A stretch of DNA of 13,089 nt from a bacterium (GTDB taxonomy: Bacteria > UBA9089 > UBA9088). The notes under the pieces were generated by a model. It was not told where the DNA came from, did no database searches, and saw only the letters and a list, made by a program, of their open reading frames with translations. This document shows, piece after piece, positions 6,256 through 13,089 of this stretch. The position numbers were made by a program, and so were the translations under genes. Within the stretch, counting starts at the first letter, position 1; the number at the start of each line of letters is the position of its first letter. The stretch is taken from contig JBFLYE010000133.1 in assembly GCA_040756715.1 (NCBI GenBank), positions 1-13,089 of the forward strand, read 5' to 3'.

Positions 6256-9029
6256 TGAAAAGGCTTCTTTTATTTCTCCTTATCCCATTTCTTGTTTTTT
6301 CTGCTTATAAAGAGGGTGAGGTTTTAGTAAAGGTAAAAGACAAAAAAGCCCTCTCTAACCTTGGCATTTCAATTCTTTCCCAAGAGCATCTTTTTGATAA
6401 AACCTACAAGCTTTCTGTTTCAGGGGATATTTTTGAGATTATCTCATCCTTAAAGAAAAATCCGGATGTAGTCTATGCCGAGCCGAATTATATAAGGCAT
6501 ATTTGTATTAGTCCAAATGACCCTGATTTCAGCAAACAATGGGGGCTTAATAAAGTTTCTGCACCTTCTGCCTGGGATATAAGCACAGGAACAGATAATG
6601 TAATTATTGCAATTGTAGATACAGGGGTTGATTATACTCATCCTGACCTTGCCGGAAAGGTTATAAAAGGCAGGGATTTTGTCAATAATGACAATGATCC
6701 AATGGATGACAATGAGCATGGTACACATGTTGCTGGAATTGCCTCTGCAATTACAAATAATGCTATTGGCATTGCAGGTCTTGCCTGGAATTGTAAGCTT
6801 CTGGCAGTAAAATGCCTTGATGATAAAGGTTTTGGCAATGATGCTGATATTGATAAAGCAATAAGATATGCGGCAGATAATGGTGCAAAGGTGATAAATA
6901 TGAGCTTTGGCGGAGAGGATGTAGGAGAAACCATAAAAGATGCCTGTGATTATGCCTATAATAAGGGTGTATTTCTGGTTGCAGCAGCTGGGAATTACCC
7001 TCAGATACCCTATGGTTCAGAATGTTATCCTGCCGCCTATGATAATGTTATGGCAGTGGCAGCAACCAATCAAAGCGACCGCAAGGCAGATTTTTCCAAT
7101 TATGGCAACTGGGTTGATGTATCTGCACCGGGTGTGGATATTTATAGCACAATAAGAAATAATAGCTATGCCTATAAGGATGGAACCTCAATGGCAACAC
7201 CATTTGTTGCCAGTTTAGGAGGGCTTATTTTCTCAAAAAATCCATTATGGAATAATAATATGGTGATGAGGGCAATTAAGGAAGGTGGTGATGATATTGG
7301 AGAATATAAGATTGGAAGAAGGATAAATGCCAAAAAAAGCCTTAATTTTAATATCTCAACCAAAACCTGGACATTCATGGTCTATTTAGACGCTGATAAT
7401 AACCTGGAAAGCAATGCAATTGATGATTTTTTAGAAATGTCAAGCATTGGCTCAAATGATGATATAAACATTGTTGTCCAGATGGATAGAATTAACGGAT
7501 ATAATTCTTCACATAACAATTGGACAGGAACAAAAAGGTTTTATATTACAAAAGATATGACGCCAGACCCAGAAAATGCTATTGATGAGATAGGAGAGGC
7601 AAATATGGGGGAGGCAAATACCTTAAAGAATTTTATAAATTGGGCAAAAGGCTCATATCCGGCAGAAAATTATGCCTTGGTTTTTTGGGACCATGGAAGT
7701 GGCTGGAAGACAAAGGCATTAGAAAAAAGACCAAAGTGGGTATGTTGTGATGACACAAATAATGATTCCCTTTCCTTAAAGGAATTAAAAGAAGCCTTTT
7801 CTTCCTGTGGAAAGATTAGATTAATTGGCTTTGATGCCTGCTTAATGGCAATGGCAGAGGTTGCGCATCAGATAAAAGATTACGGAGAGATTATGGTTGC
7901 CTCAGAGGAGGTAGAACCAGAGGATGGTTGGGCATATAATAAAATATTGGCTAATGTTAGCTCAAGCACCACCCCATCTTCCTTGGCAGAAACCATTGTC
8001 CAAACCTATGTTTCTTCATATCCAAATAGCGAGGTAACCCTATCTTCCATTGACCTATTAAAGGTAGGAAGCCTTGCCTTATCTTTGGGAAGCATTACCT
8101 CAACAAATGATTGGGACAAAATAAGCACAGCAAGGGATAATGTTATATTTACTGAGGGGGATACCTCATACATTGACCTCTTTGACTTTGCCAATAGGCT
8201 AGAGGTAAGCCTTGTCTCACCTATTCTTTTTTCTTCCCATACCACAGCCTCAAAAAATTACTCTGGCCTTTCTATTTATTTTCCCAAAGAAGACGAGGGC
8301 TATTTGGGAACCTATACCCAGCTTACCTTTGCCAAAGATACAGATTGGGATGAGTTTATCCTATGGTTTCTCAATTTTTATTATAATCCCCAAGAACAAG
8401 CTACGATTTCTACAAATAATCTTGAGCTTCTTATCCCTCCCAATACATTTGATCTGCCTTTTAAAATTTATATCGCCACAAGCTCAGAAACAAATGTGCC
8501 AAAAGGGATAAAGCCGGTGATGGGATGGGATATCTCTGCTTCCGCACCCCTTAAGGGAACACTAACCGCCAGATTTTTTTACGATGAGACAAAAGGCATT
8601 GTAGGAGGAACAATCAAAGAGAGGGATTTATGTATCTTTCAGGATGGAATTGCAATCCCATATTTTATTGATCTCTCATCAAATATAATCATTGCCACAA
8701 TCACAGAGCATCTTTCCTTATTCACCATTGGCGGAACACCAACCTATCCAGAAGAGATAACAAAACCAACCGTATTTCCCAATCCATTTGTTTGGCATAA
8801 GCATGAATTTCTAACCTTTGGAGACCCAAATATAGTAGAAAAGAGGCTTCCTCCTTCTGGAAGCATAAGGATATACAACATTGCCGGTGAGCTAATTGAC
8901 GAGCTTTCTATAAATCCAGAGGACAATGGAAGAAAAATATGGAATCCTAAAGAAAAGAAATTAGCCTCTGGCGTTTATCTATTTGTGATTAACAAAAAAG
9001 CCAGGGGAAAGATTGGAATTATAAAATAA
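6255..9029 (+). CDS. Secreted dual protease: subtilisin (S8) fused to clostripain-like (C11) domain
   Basis: This is a 924-residue protein. It has a signal peptide (1-17, cleavage after A17) and a propeptide/inhibitor-like region (about 18-83, ending in VVYAEPNY). The S8 catalytic domain (about 93-365) has D122 (VDTGVDY), H155 (HGTHVAG), N247 (AAGN) and S312 (GTSMATP). The peptidase C11 domain (about 370-710) opens TWTFMVYLDADNNLE and carries catalytic H480 (FWDHGSGW) and C529 (FDACLMA). A Lys/Arg cluster at 485-494 lies between H480 and C529, where C11 enzymes are known to self-cleave. A beta-rich region (720-830) follows, then a FlgD/Por-like tail (about 840-924: FPNPF, IRIYNIAGELI, ASGVYLFVI). 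Both active sites look intact. The GTG start overlaps the dapB stop and has no visible Shine-Dalgarno. Substrate is unknown; C11 enzymes prefer basic P1 residues. It should act outside the cytoplasm. Confidence 0.9.
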   Translation: MKRLLLFLLIPFLVFSAYKEGEVLVKVKDKKALSNLGISILSQEHLFDKTYKLSVSGDIFEIISSLKKNPDVVYAEPNYIRHICISPNDPDFSKQWGLNKVSAPSAWDISTGTDNVIIAIVDTGVDYTHPDLAGKVIKGRDFVNNDNDPMDDNEHGTHVAGIASAITNNAIGIAGLAWNCKLLAVKCLDDKGFGNDADIDKAIRYAADNGAKVINMSFGGEDVGETIKDACDYAYNKGVFLVAAAGNYPQIPYGSECYPAAYDNVMAVAATNQSDRKADFSNYGNWVDVSAPGVDIYSTIRNNSYAYKDGTSMATPFVASLGGLIFSKNPLWNNNMVMRAIKEGGDDIGEYKIGRRINAKKSLNFNISTKTWTFMVYLDADNNLESNAIDDFLEMSSIGSNDDINIVVQMDRINGYNSSHNNWTGTKRFYITKDMTPDPENAIDEIGEANMGEANTLKNFINWAKGSYPAENYALVFWDHGSGWKTKALEKRPKWVCCDDTNNDSLSLKELKEAFSSCGKIRLIGFDACLMAMAEVAHQIKDYGEIMVASEEVEPEDGWAYNKILANVSSSTTPSSLAETIVQTYVSSYPNSEVTLSSIDLLKVGSLALSLGSITSTNDWDKISTARDNVIFTEGDTSYIDLFDFANRLEVSLVSPILFSSHTTASKNYSGLSIYFPKEDEGYLGTYTQLTFAKDTDWDEFILWFLNFYYNPQEQATISTNNLELLIPPNTFDLPFKIYIATSSETNVPKGIKPVMGWDISASAPLKGTLTARFFYDETKGIVGGTIKERDLCIFQDGIAIPYFIDLSSNIIIATITEHLSLFTIGGTPTYPEEITKPTVFPNPFVWHKHEFLTFGDPNIVEKRLPPSGSIRIYNIAGELIDELSINPEDNGRKIWNPKEKKLASGVYLFVINKKARGKIGIIK

Positions 9030-9104
9030 CCCATAAGGCGATATACCCAAACAAAATTGTTTTCAAGTAATCATTTAAAAAACCTTAAAGTAGATACGAA
9101 AATC
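9030..9104. other. Convergent intergenic spacer between protease and rplD
   Basis: This 75-base spacer separates two operons that end toward each other. I expected a bidirectional terminator here but see no GC-rich stem with a T tract; only weak A/T inverted repeats (AAACAA/TTGTTT near 9049-9062) are present. It holds one member of a 22-base inverted repeat pair shared with the fusA upstream region. Confidence 0.5.
9049..9070 (+). repeat. Member 1 of an inverted pair flanking the ribosomal operon
   Basis: AAACAAAATTG followed by TTTTCAAGTAA matches the reverse complement of 12824-12846 except for one extra G. The two lie on either side of fusA-rpsJ-rplC-rplD. Confidence 0.5.
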
Positions 9105-9728
9105 TTAAATTCTAAGTAGCCTTTCTTCTAGCCTTTTAATTCCCTCTTTTGTGATAACAAGCTCATTGTGGGAAAGGACATAGTATGAGCATAGATTTTC
9201 TGCCAAAGAGGAATGGAGGTTTGGTATATTTCTTGTGCTTTTAATAAATTCAGGGCTCCTCTGCGAGAGAACAAACAAGGGTTTTTTAAGGTTAAGCTTT
9301 GAGATTATCTTATCCATTACCTTTGTTTTTGGCTTTTTTAGGTCTATGCTATCAATTACCAATATTTTTTTTTCTAGAGCTTTTATTGAAAGGGAAGAAA
9401 TTAAGGCATTTCTTCTTACCTTTTTATGAAGCTTTATCTTAAAGCTTCTTGGTTTAGGGCCAAAGATAATACCACCACCCTTCCATAGAGGGCTTCTTAT
9501 TGAGCCAATTCTTGCCCTTCCTGTTCCCTTCTGCCTCCAGAGCTTTCTTCCCGAGCCAGAAACCTCACCCCTTCTTTTGGTTGATGCTGTTCCCCTTCTT
9601 TGATTGGCAAGATATGCCTTATTTGCCTCATATATTGTATTGAGATTGGGCTCTTTGGCGAATATCTCATCATTAAGCTCTATTTCTTCTATTTTTTCTC
9701 CCTTTATATTCAATACATCTACTTGCAT
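9105..9728 (-). CDS. rplD: 50S ribosomal protein L4 (uL4)
   Basis: This 207-residue protein is an early 23S rRNA binder whose long loop lines the exit tunnel. The signature loop runs from about residue 46 to 95, with GTASTKRRGEVSGSGRKLWR, then QKGTGRARIGSIRSPLW and GGGIIFGPKPR. Length is normal. Its ATG lies 10 bases inside the end of rplC, so it is co-transcribed and probably translationally coupled. It is the last gene of this operon: rplW (L23), which normally follows, is absent and the next gene is on the opposite strand. In some bacteria L4 also autoregulates its operon, but no leader structure can be judged here. Confidence 0.97.
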   Translation of the reverse strand: MQVDVLNIKGEKIEEIELNDEIFAKEPNLNTIYEANKAYLANQRRGTASTKRRGEVSGSGRKLWRQKGTGRARIGSIRSPLWKGGGIIFGPKPRSFKIKLHKKVRRNALISSLSIKALEKKILVIDSIDLKKPKTKVMDKIISKLNLKKPLFVLSQRSPEFIKSTRNIPNLHSSLAENLCSYYVLSHNELVITKEGIKRLEERLLRI

Positions 9729-10324
9729 TTTTTAATTACCACAATGCCATTTATAGGCCCAGGGATTGCTCCCCTTATAAGGATAAGATTTTTTTCAGGA
9801 ATTACCTTTACAACCTTAAGGTTTCTTATTGTAACCATTTTGCCACCCATTCTTCCAGGCATCCCTGTATTCTTCCATACCCTTGAGGGAAATGAGGATT
9901 GACCAACCGAGCCAATGACCCTTCCAAACATAGAACCATGGGTTGCTACGCCGCCAGAAAAATTGTGTCTTCTAACCACACCCTGAAATCCTTTTCCCTT
10001 TGAGATAGCAGACACCTTAACAAGCTCATTTTCTTTAAATATATCAGCACCTATCCTATCACCTATCTTATGGTCAGATTCCCCCCTAAATTCCATAAGA
10101 TGCTTTTTGCAAGAAAGCCCTTGCTTTTTAAAATAGCCTCTTTTTGGAAGATTTGGTCTTTTATCTTCTCCATATCCTAACTGAATTGCACAATATCCAT
10201 TTTTTTCCTTTGTTCTTATATTAACCACAAAGCAGGGACCAGCTGATATAGCGGTTACTGGGGTAACCTTTCCTCCTTCAAATACCTGTGTCATCCCAAT
10301 CTTTTTTCCTAATAATCCATTCAT
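9719..10324 (-). CDS. rplC: 50S ribosomal protein L3 (uL3)
   Basis: This 201-residue protein nucleates 23S rRNA folding near the peptidyl transferase centre. The N-terminus [15 protein letters not shown] and the region [13 protein letters not shown], then [25 protein letters not shown] (about 120-160), are diagnostic. The Gln in SVGQSS lies where the PrmB-methylated glutamine sits in E. coli L3, so methylation is possible. This segment differs slightly from the common GSIG...TPGRVWKG version but keeps its glycines and basic residues. The ATG overlaps the rpsJ stop in an ATGA junction, and the 3' end overlaps rplD by 10 bases. Confidence 0.97.
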   Translation of the reverse strand: MNGLLGKKIGMTQVFEGGKVTPVTAISAGPCFVVNIRTKEKNGYCAIQLGYGEDKRPNLPKRGYFKKQGLSCKKHLMEFRGESDHKIGDRIGADIFKENELVKVSAISKGKGFQGVVRRHNFSGGVATHGSMFGRVIGSVGQSSFPSRVWKNTGMPGRMGGKMVTIRNLKVVKVIPEKNLILIRGAIPGPINGIVVIKKCK

Positions 10325-10626
10325 TTCTTTATCTCAACATCAACGCCTGGGGGAAGATTAAGATCCATCAGGCTGGATATGGTCTCGTTTGTAGGATCTG
10401 CAATATCAACAATCCTTTTGTGAACCCTTATCTCGAATTGCTCCCTTGACTTTTTATCAATGTTTGTTGACCTTAACACTGTGTATCTTGAAATTTTTGT
10501 AGGAAGGGGGATTGGTCCAATACAGATTGCTCCTGTCGTCTTGGCTATATCAACGATATCCCTTGTTGATTTGTCAAGAATTCTATGATCAAATGCCTTA
10601 AGCACTATCCTTATCTTCTCTTTCAT
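10321..10626 (-). CDS. rpsJ: 30S ribosomal protein S10 (uS10, NusE)
   Basis: This 101-residue protein of normal length is a 30S head protein and also the NusE partner in antitermination. Recognisable features are [15 protein letters not shown] at the N-terminus, [17 protein letters not shown] in the middle and the [15 protein letters not shown] motif of the extended loop. Both ends use ATGA overlaps, with fusA upstream and rplC downstream. In most bacteria tuf or a promoter lies between fusA and rpsJ. Here they overlap by 4 bases. Confidence 0.97.
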   Translation of the reverse strand: MKEKIRIVLKAFDHRILDKSTRDIVDIAKTTGAICIGPIPLPTKISRYTVLRSTNIDKKSREQFEIRVHKRIVDIADPTNETISSLMDLNLPPGVDVEIKK

Positions 10627-12725
10627 TTTAATATCTCCTTCTGTATCTCAGGAGGAACCTGCTCATAATTAGAAAATTCCATCGTATATATGCCCCTTCC
10701 CTGTGTTATTGAACGAAGAATTGTGGCATAACCAAACATAGAGGAAAGGGGAATCTCTGCCTTTATAATTCTTCCATCGCCTCTTGTTTCTATATTAAGG
10801 ATACGGGCCCTCTTTTTGTTTATATCACCGATAACATCACCCAGATAATCCTCTGGCGTGGTTATCTCTATTTTCATTATTGGCTCTAAAAGAATGGGTT
10901 CTGCCCTTTTCATCCCATCGCGAAAGGCAATTACTGCCGCATTGCGAAAGGCAAGGTCAGATGAATCCACCTCATGGAATGAACCATCATGCAAGGTAAT
11001 CTTTACATCAACCACGGGAAATCCGCCCAAAACACCATTGGTTGCTGCCTCTTCTATTCCCTTCTTAATAGAGGGGATATACTCCCTGGGAATTCTTCCC
11101 TGAATGATTTTATCAACAAACTCAATTCCGCAACCAGCCTCTGCTGGCTCCATTGTAACAATAACATGGCCATATTGACCCCTTCCACCCGATTGCTTGA
11201 TATACCTTCCCTCTGCTTCAACCTTTCTTTTGATGGTTTCCTTATAGGCAACCTGGGGAGGGCTTGTTTTAAGCTCAACGCCAAATTCCCGATAAAGCCT
11301 CTCTACCATTATCTCAAGGTGCAACTCTCCCATTCCCCAGATAATGCTCTGTCCTGTCTCTTGGTTAAATGTCATCTTAAATGTTGGGTCTTCTGTGATA
11401 AGCTTATTTATAGAAATGTCCATCTTCTCCTCATCCTTTGTTGTGGCAGGCGTAATTGCCATAGAGATAACAGGTTCTGGAAAGTGCATACTTTCAAGGA
11501 GTATAGGGTATTCTGGGCTTGCCAATGTATCACCGGTTGATGCCTCTTTAAGACCAACAATCGCACCTATCTCGCCACAATATAGCCTCTCTATCTCCTC
11601 TCTCTTGTTTGCATGAACCCTAAAGATTTTTGTTATCCTCTCGTTTCTATCCTTTGTTGTATTATATACGGTTTTTCCCACCTCAAGATGACCTGAGTAG
11701 ATACGGATATAAATAAGGTTTCCGGCAAATGGGTCTGAGGCTATCTTAAATAAAAGGGAGGATAAAGGCTCATCATCAGAGGCTTGCCTTTCCTCATATT
11801 CATTATTTTTTGGGTTTATTCCCACAATTGAGGAAATGTCAACAGGCGAGGGAAGAAAGGAAATAATCGCCTCCATAAGTGGTTGGACACCCTTGTTTTT
11901 AAATGATGCTCCACAAAGGACAGGGAATATATTACAGTTAATTGTCTCTTTCCTTATCACCCTTTTTATTTCCTCAGAAGATATTGCTTCATCAGAAAGG
12001 TATTTTTCCATAATTCCTTCGTCATATTCGGACAAGCTCTCTACAAGCTTGTGATGAAGGGTGTTTACCTTTTCTTGTAAGTGCTTTGGAATATCTATCT
12101 TTTTATAAATTAAACCATTCTCATCCTCCCAAATAATAAGCTTTTTCTCTATTAAGTCAATTACGCCCCTAAATTCGCTTTCAACTCCATAGGGAATTTG
12201 AATTAAAACAGGCTTTCCAGAAAGCCTCTTTTTCATCATCTCAACAACCTTGTCCATATCTGCACCAGCCCTATCCATCTTGTTGATAAATGCAATCCTT
12301 GGGATACGGTATCTATCTGCCTGTCGCCATACGGTCTCTGTCTGGGGCTGAACACCGCCAACCGCACAGAATATAACAATCGCACCATCAAGGACGCGAA
12401 GGCTTCTTTCAACCTCAATGGTAAAGTCAACATGGCCAGGTGTATCAATGATGTTTATCTGATGGCCCTTAAAGAAACAGGTTGTAGCAGCAGATGTTAT
12501 GGTTATTCCCCTTTCCTGCTCTTGATCCATCCAATCCATAACCGTTGTCCCCTCGTCAACCTCTCCTATTTTATGTGTTCTTCCTGTATAGTAAAGGATT
12601 CTCTCTGTTGTGGTTGTCTTTCCAGCATCTATGTGTGCCATAATGCCGATATTCCTTATCTTTTCAATGGAAATCTCTCTTACCATTTTTTTTGTCTCTA
12701 CCATTTCTTTTCTTTCTGTTAACAT
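10623..12725 (-). CDS. fusA: Elongation factor G
   Basis: This GTPase drives ribosomal translocation and, with RRF, recycling. Counted from the first ATG the protein has 700 residues. G1 is AHIDAGKT (30-37), G2 RGITI (72-76), G3 DTPGH (93-97, with H97 at the catalytic His position) and G4 NKMD (147-150). G5 is GAS at 271-273 rather than the usual GSA. Domains II-V follow, with QETGQ and [14 protein letters not shown] in domain III and the [10 protein letters not shown] stretch in domain IV. Family alignment favours M14 (12686; [20 protein letters not shown]) as the true start, since EF-G usually begins about 10 residues before RNIGI. The first ATG lies only 12 bases from the predicted -10. 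It heads the operon: rpsL and rpsG are not upstream and tuf is not downstream. EF-G2/Tet(O)-type paralogues are less likely given the operon position. Confidence 0.96.
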   Translation of the reverse strand: MLTERKEMVETKKMVREISIEKIRNIGIMAHIDAGKTTTTERILYYTGRTHKIGEVDEGTTVMDWMDQEQERGITITSAATTCFFKGHQINIIDTPGHVDFTIEVERSLRVLDGAIVIFCAVGGVQPQTETVWRQADRYRIPRIAFINKMDRAGADMDKVVEMMKKRLSGKPVLIQIPYGVESEFRGVIDLIEKKLIIWEDENGLIYKKIDIPKHLQEKVNTLHHKLVESLSEYDEGIMEKYLSDEAISSEEIKRVIRKETINCNIFPVLCGASFKNKGVQPLMEAIISFLPSPVDISSIVGINPKNNEYEERQASDDEPLSSLLFKIASDPFAGNLIYIRIYSGHLEVGKTVYNTTKDRNERITKIFRVHANKREEIERLYCGEIGAIVGLKEASTGDTLASPEYPILLESMHFPEPVISMAITPATTKDEEKMDISINKLITEDPTFKMTFNQETGQSIIWGMGELHLEIMVERLYREFGVELKTSPPQVAYKETIKRKVEAEGRYIKQSGGRGQYGHVIVTMEPAEAGCGIEFVDKIIQGRIPREYIPSIKKGIEEAATNGVLGGFPVVDVKITLHDGSFHEVDSSDLAFRNAAVIAFRDGMKRAEPILLEPIMKIEITTPEDYLGDVIGDINKKRARILNIETRGDGRIIKAEIPLSSMFGYATILRSITQGRGIYTMEFSNYEQVPPEIQKEILK

Positions 12726-12737
12726 AAAATTTTAGAA

Positions 12738-12767
12738 AGTATAACCTATTTTAAAACATTTTGTCTA
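12738..12767 (-). promoter_or_regulatory. fusA: Predicted fusA operon promoter
   Basis: On the - strand TAGACA (12767-12762), 18 bases, then TATACT (12743-12738). Both hexamers equal those before dapA. Transcription would start near 12731, leaving only about 5 bases before the first ATG (12725) or about 45 before the ATG at 12686. Confidence 0.6.
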
Positions 12768-12823
12768 TTATTTTTTTCAAGGGGTGCAATAAAGATATTA
12801 TCCTTTTTTAATTCTAAGGGAGT

Positions 12824-12846
12824 TTACTTGAAAACCAATTTTGTTT
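12824..12846 (-). repeat. Member 2 of an inverted pair flanking the ribosomal operon
   Basis: The reverse complement of this 23-base stretch matches 9049-9070 apart from one inserted G. It lies upstream of the predicted fusA promoter. Confidence 0.5.
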
Positions 12847-12966
12847 CAGTATAGATGAATTAGAAAGATCCCTTGTATGGGATAAAGATGGATACCATGT
12901 ACAAAGAGGCAGTCAATGACCTTGACAGGATATTTTAATTTATGCTACTCTATAGATAGCCTAACT

Positions 12967-13089
12967 TATAGTTAATTCCATAACGCTTTACAAAATGTAT
13001 GTGTTTAGATAATCTTAAGGAAAACTTTATAAAATTATGAATTTTGAATGTTGAATTTTGAATTAAAAGGGAAAAAATTTTATAAAACT
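12967..13089 (-). mobile_element. MITE-like element, copy D (inverted, right part only, cut by window edge)
   Basis: These 123 bases are the reverse complement of the right half of copy B, identical by eye. The element continues past the window. Its terminal end faces fusA. On the - strand TTGTAA (12993-12988), 17 bases, then TATAAG (12970-12965) gives the same outward promoter-like pair as in the other copies. Confidence 0.85.

Larger units (their letters stand above)
12726..12966. other. Upstream region of fusA with no complete gene
   Basis: These 241 bases hold the fusA promoter, one member of a short inverted repeat pair, and a tiny open frame (12888-12938, + strand) whose last codons read like a protein end (MYKEAVNDLDRIF). 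It has no Shine-Dalgarno and is closed by a stop 24 bases before its ATG, so I do not call it a gene. It may be a fragment of a lost gene. Confidence 0.4.

Noticed and set aside
7330-7380. Possible join of two separate genes (S8 and C11) by frameshift or assembly error
   Set aside because: The frame is continuous through the linker with no stop, and codon use and composition look the same on both sides. The C11 half has no start codon or Shine-Dalgarno of its own at the domain border.
10989-11540. 183-codon open frame on the + strand
   Set aside because: It lies fully antisense within fusA, which has unmistakable EF-G motifs. The frame has no Shine-Dalgarno and no recognisable domain.

Overview
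This AT-rich 13.1 kb window appears to come from an uncultured bacterium of a deep-branching or candidate-phylum type. The genes are bacterial (dapA/dapB, class III cyclase, EF-G, S10/L3/L4). Arginine is written mostly with AGG/AGA codons. One extracellular protease ends in a FlgD/Por-type C-terminal domain, as is common in FCB-like and other candidate phyla. I cannot name the taxon from sequence alone.

Layout. Positions 135-9029 are all on the + strand. They hold a DUF2723 (TMEM260-like) membrane protein with a C-terminal TPR, a DUF5618-like helical protein, a small secreted protein, a 5'-truncated CHASE2-adenylate cyclase, and a three-gene operon dapA-dapB-protease. The - strand (12725 down to 9105) holds a tightly overlapping fusA-rpsJ-rplC-rplD operon that converges on the protease gene. 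It lacks tuf between fusA and rpsJ, and it ends after rplD with no rplW.

Repeats. A short non-coding element of about 237 bp, with imperfect terminal inverted repeats, TATA-type ends and an overall hairpin layout (MITE-like), occurs four times. There are two complete, nearly identical direct copies (2852-3092 and 4185-4424) and two partial copies cut by the window edges (1-98 and, inverted, 12967-13089). In all four the same end faces the next gene and carries TTGTAA-N17-TATA, which resembles an outward promoter. One copy lies at the break point of the CHASE2 cyclase and also supplies the stop codon of the gene to its left. The (C/T)AAAATT heptamers that build the arms of the element also occur as a four-unit array inside the DUF2723 coding sequence.

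The most notable gene is the 924-residue secreted protein at 6255-9029. It joins a complete subtilisin (S8) domain to a complete clostripain-like (C11) cysteine protease domain and a sorting-like C-terminus. Its start codon shares one base with the dapB stop codon. Together, dapA-dapB supply the diaminopimelate/lysine branch, the ribosomal cluster supplies translation, and the repeat elements appear to have reshaped gene boundaries and possibly promoters in the left third of the window.
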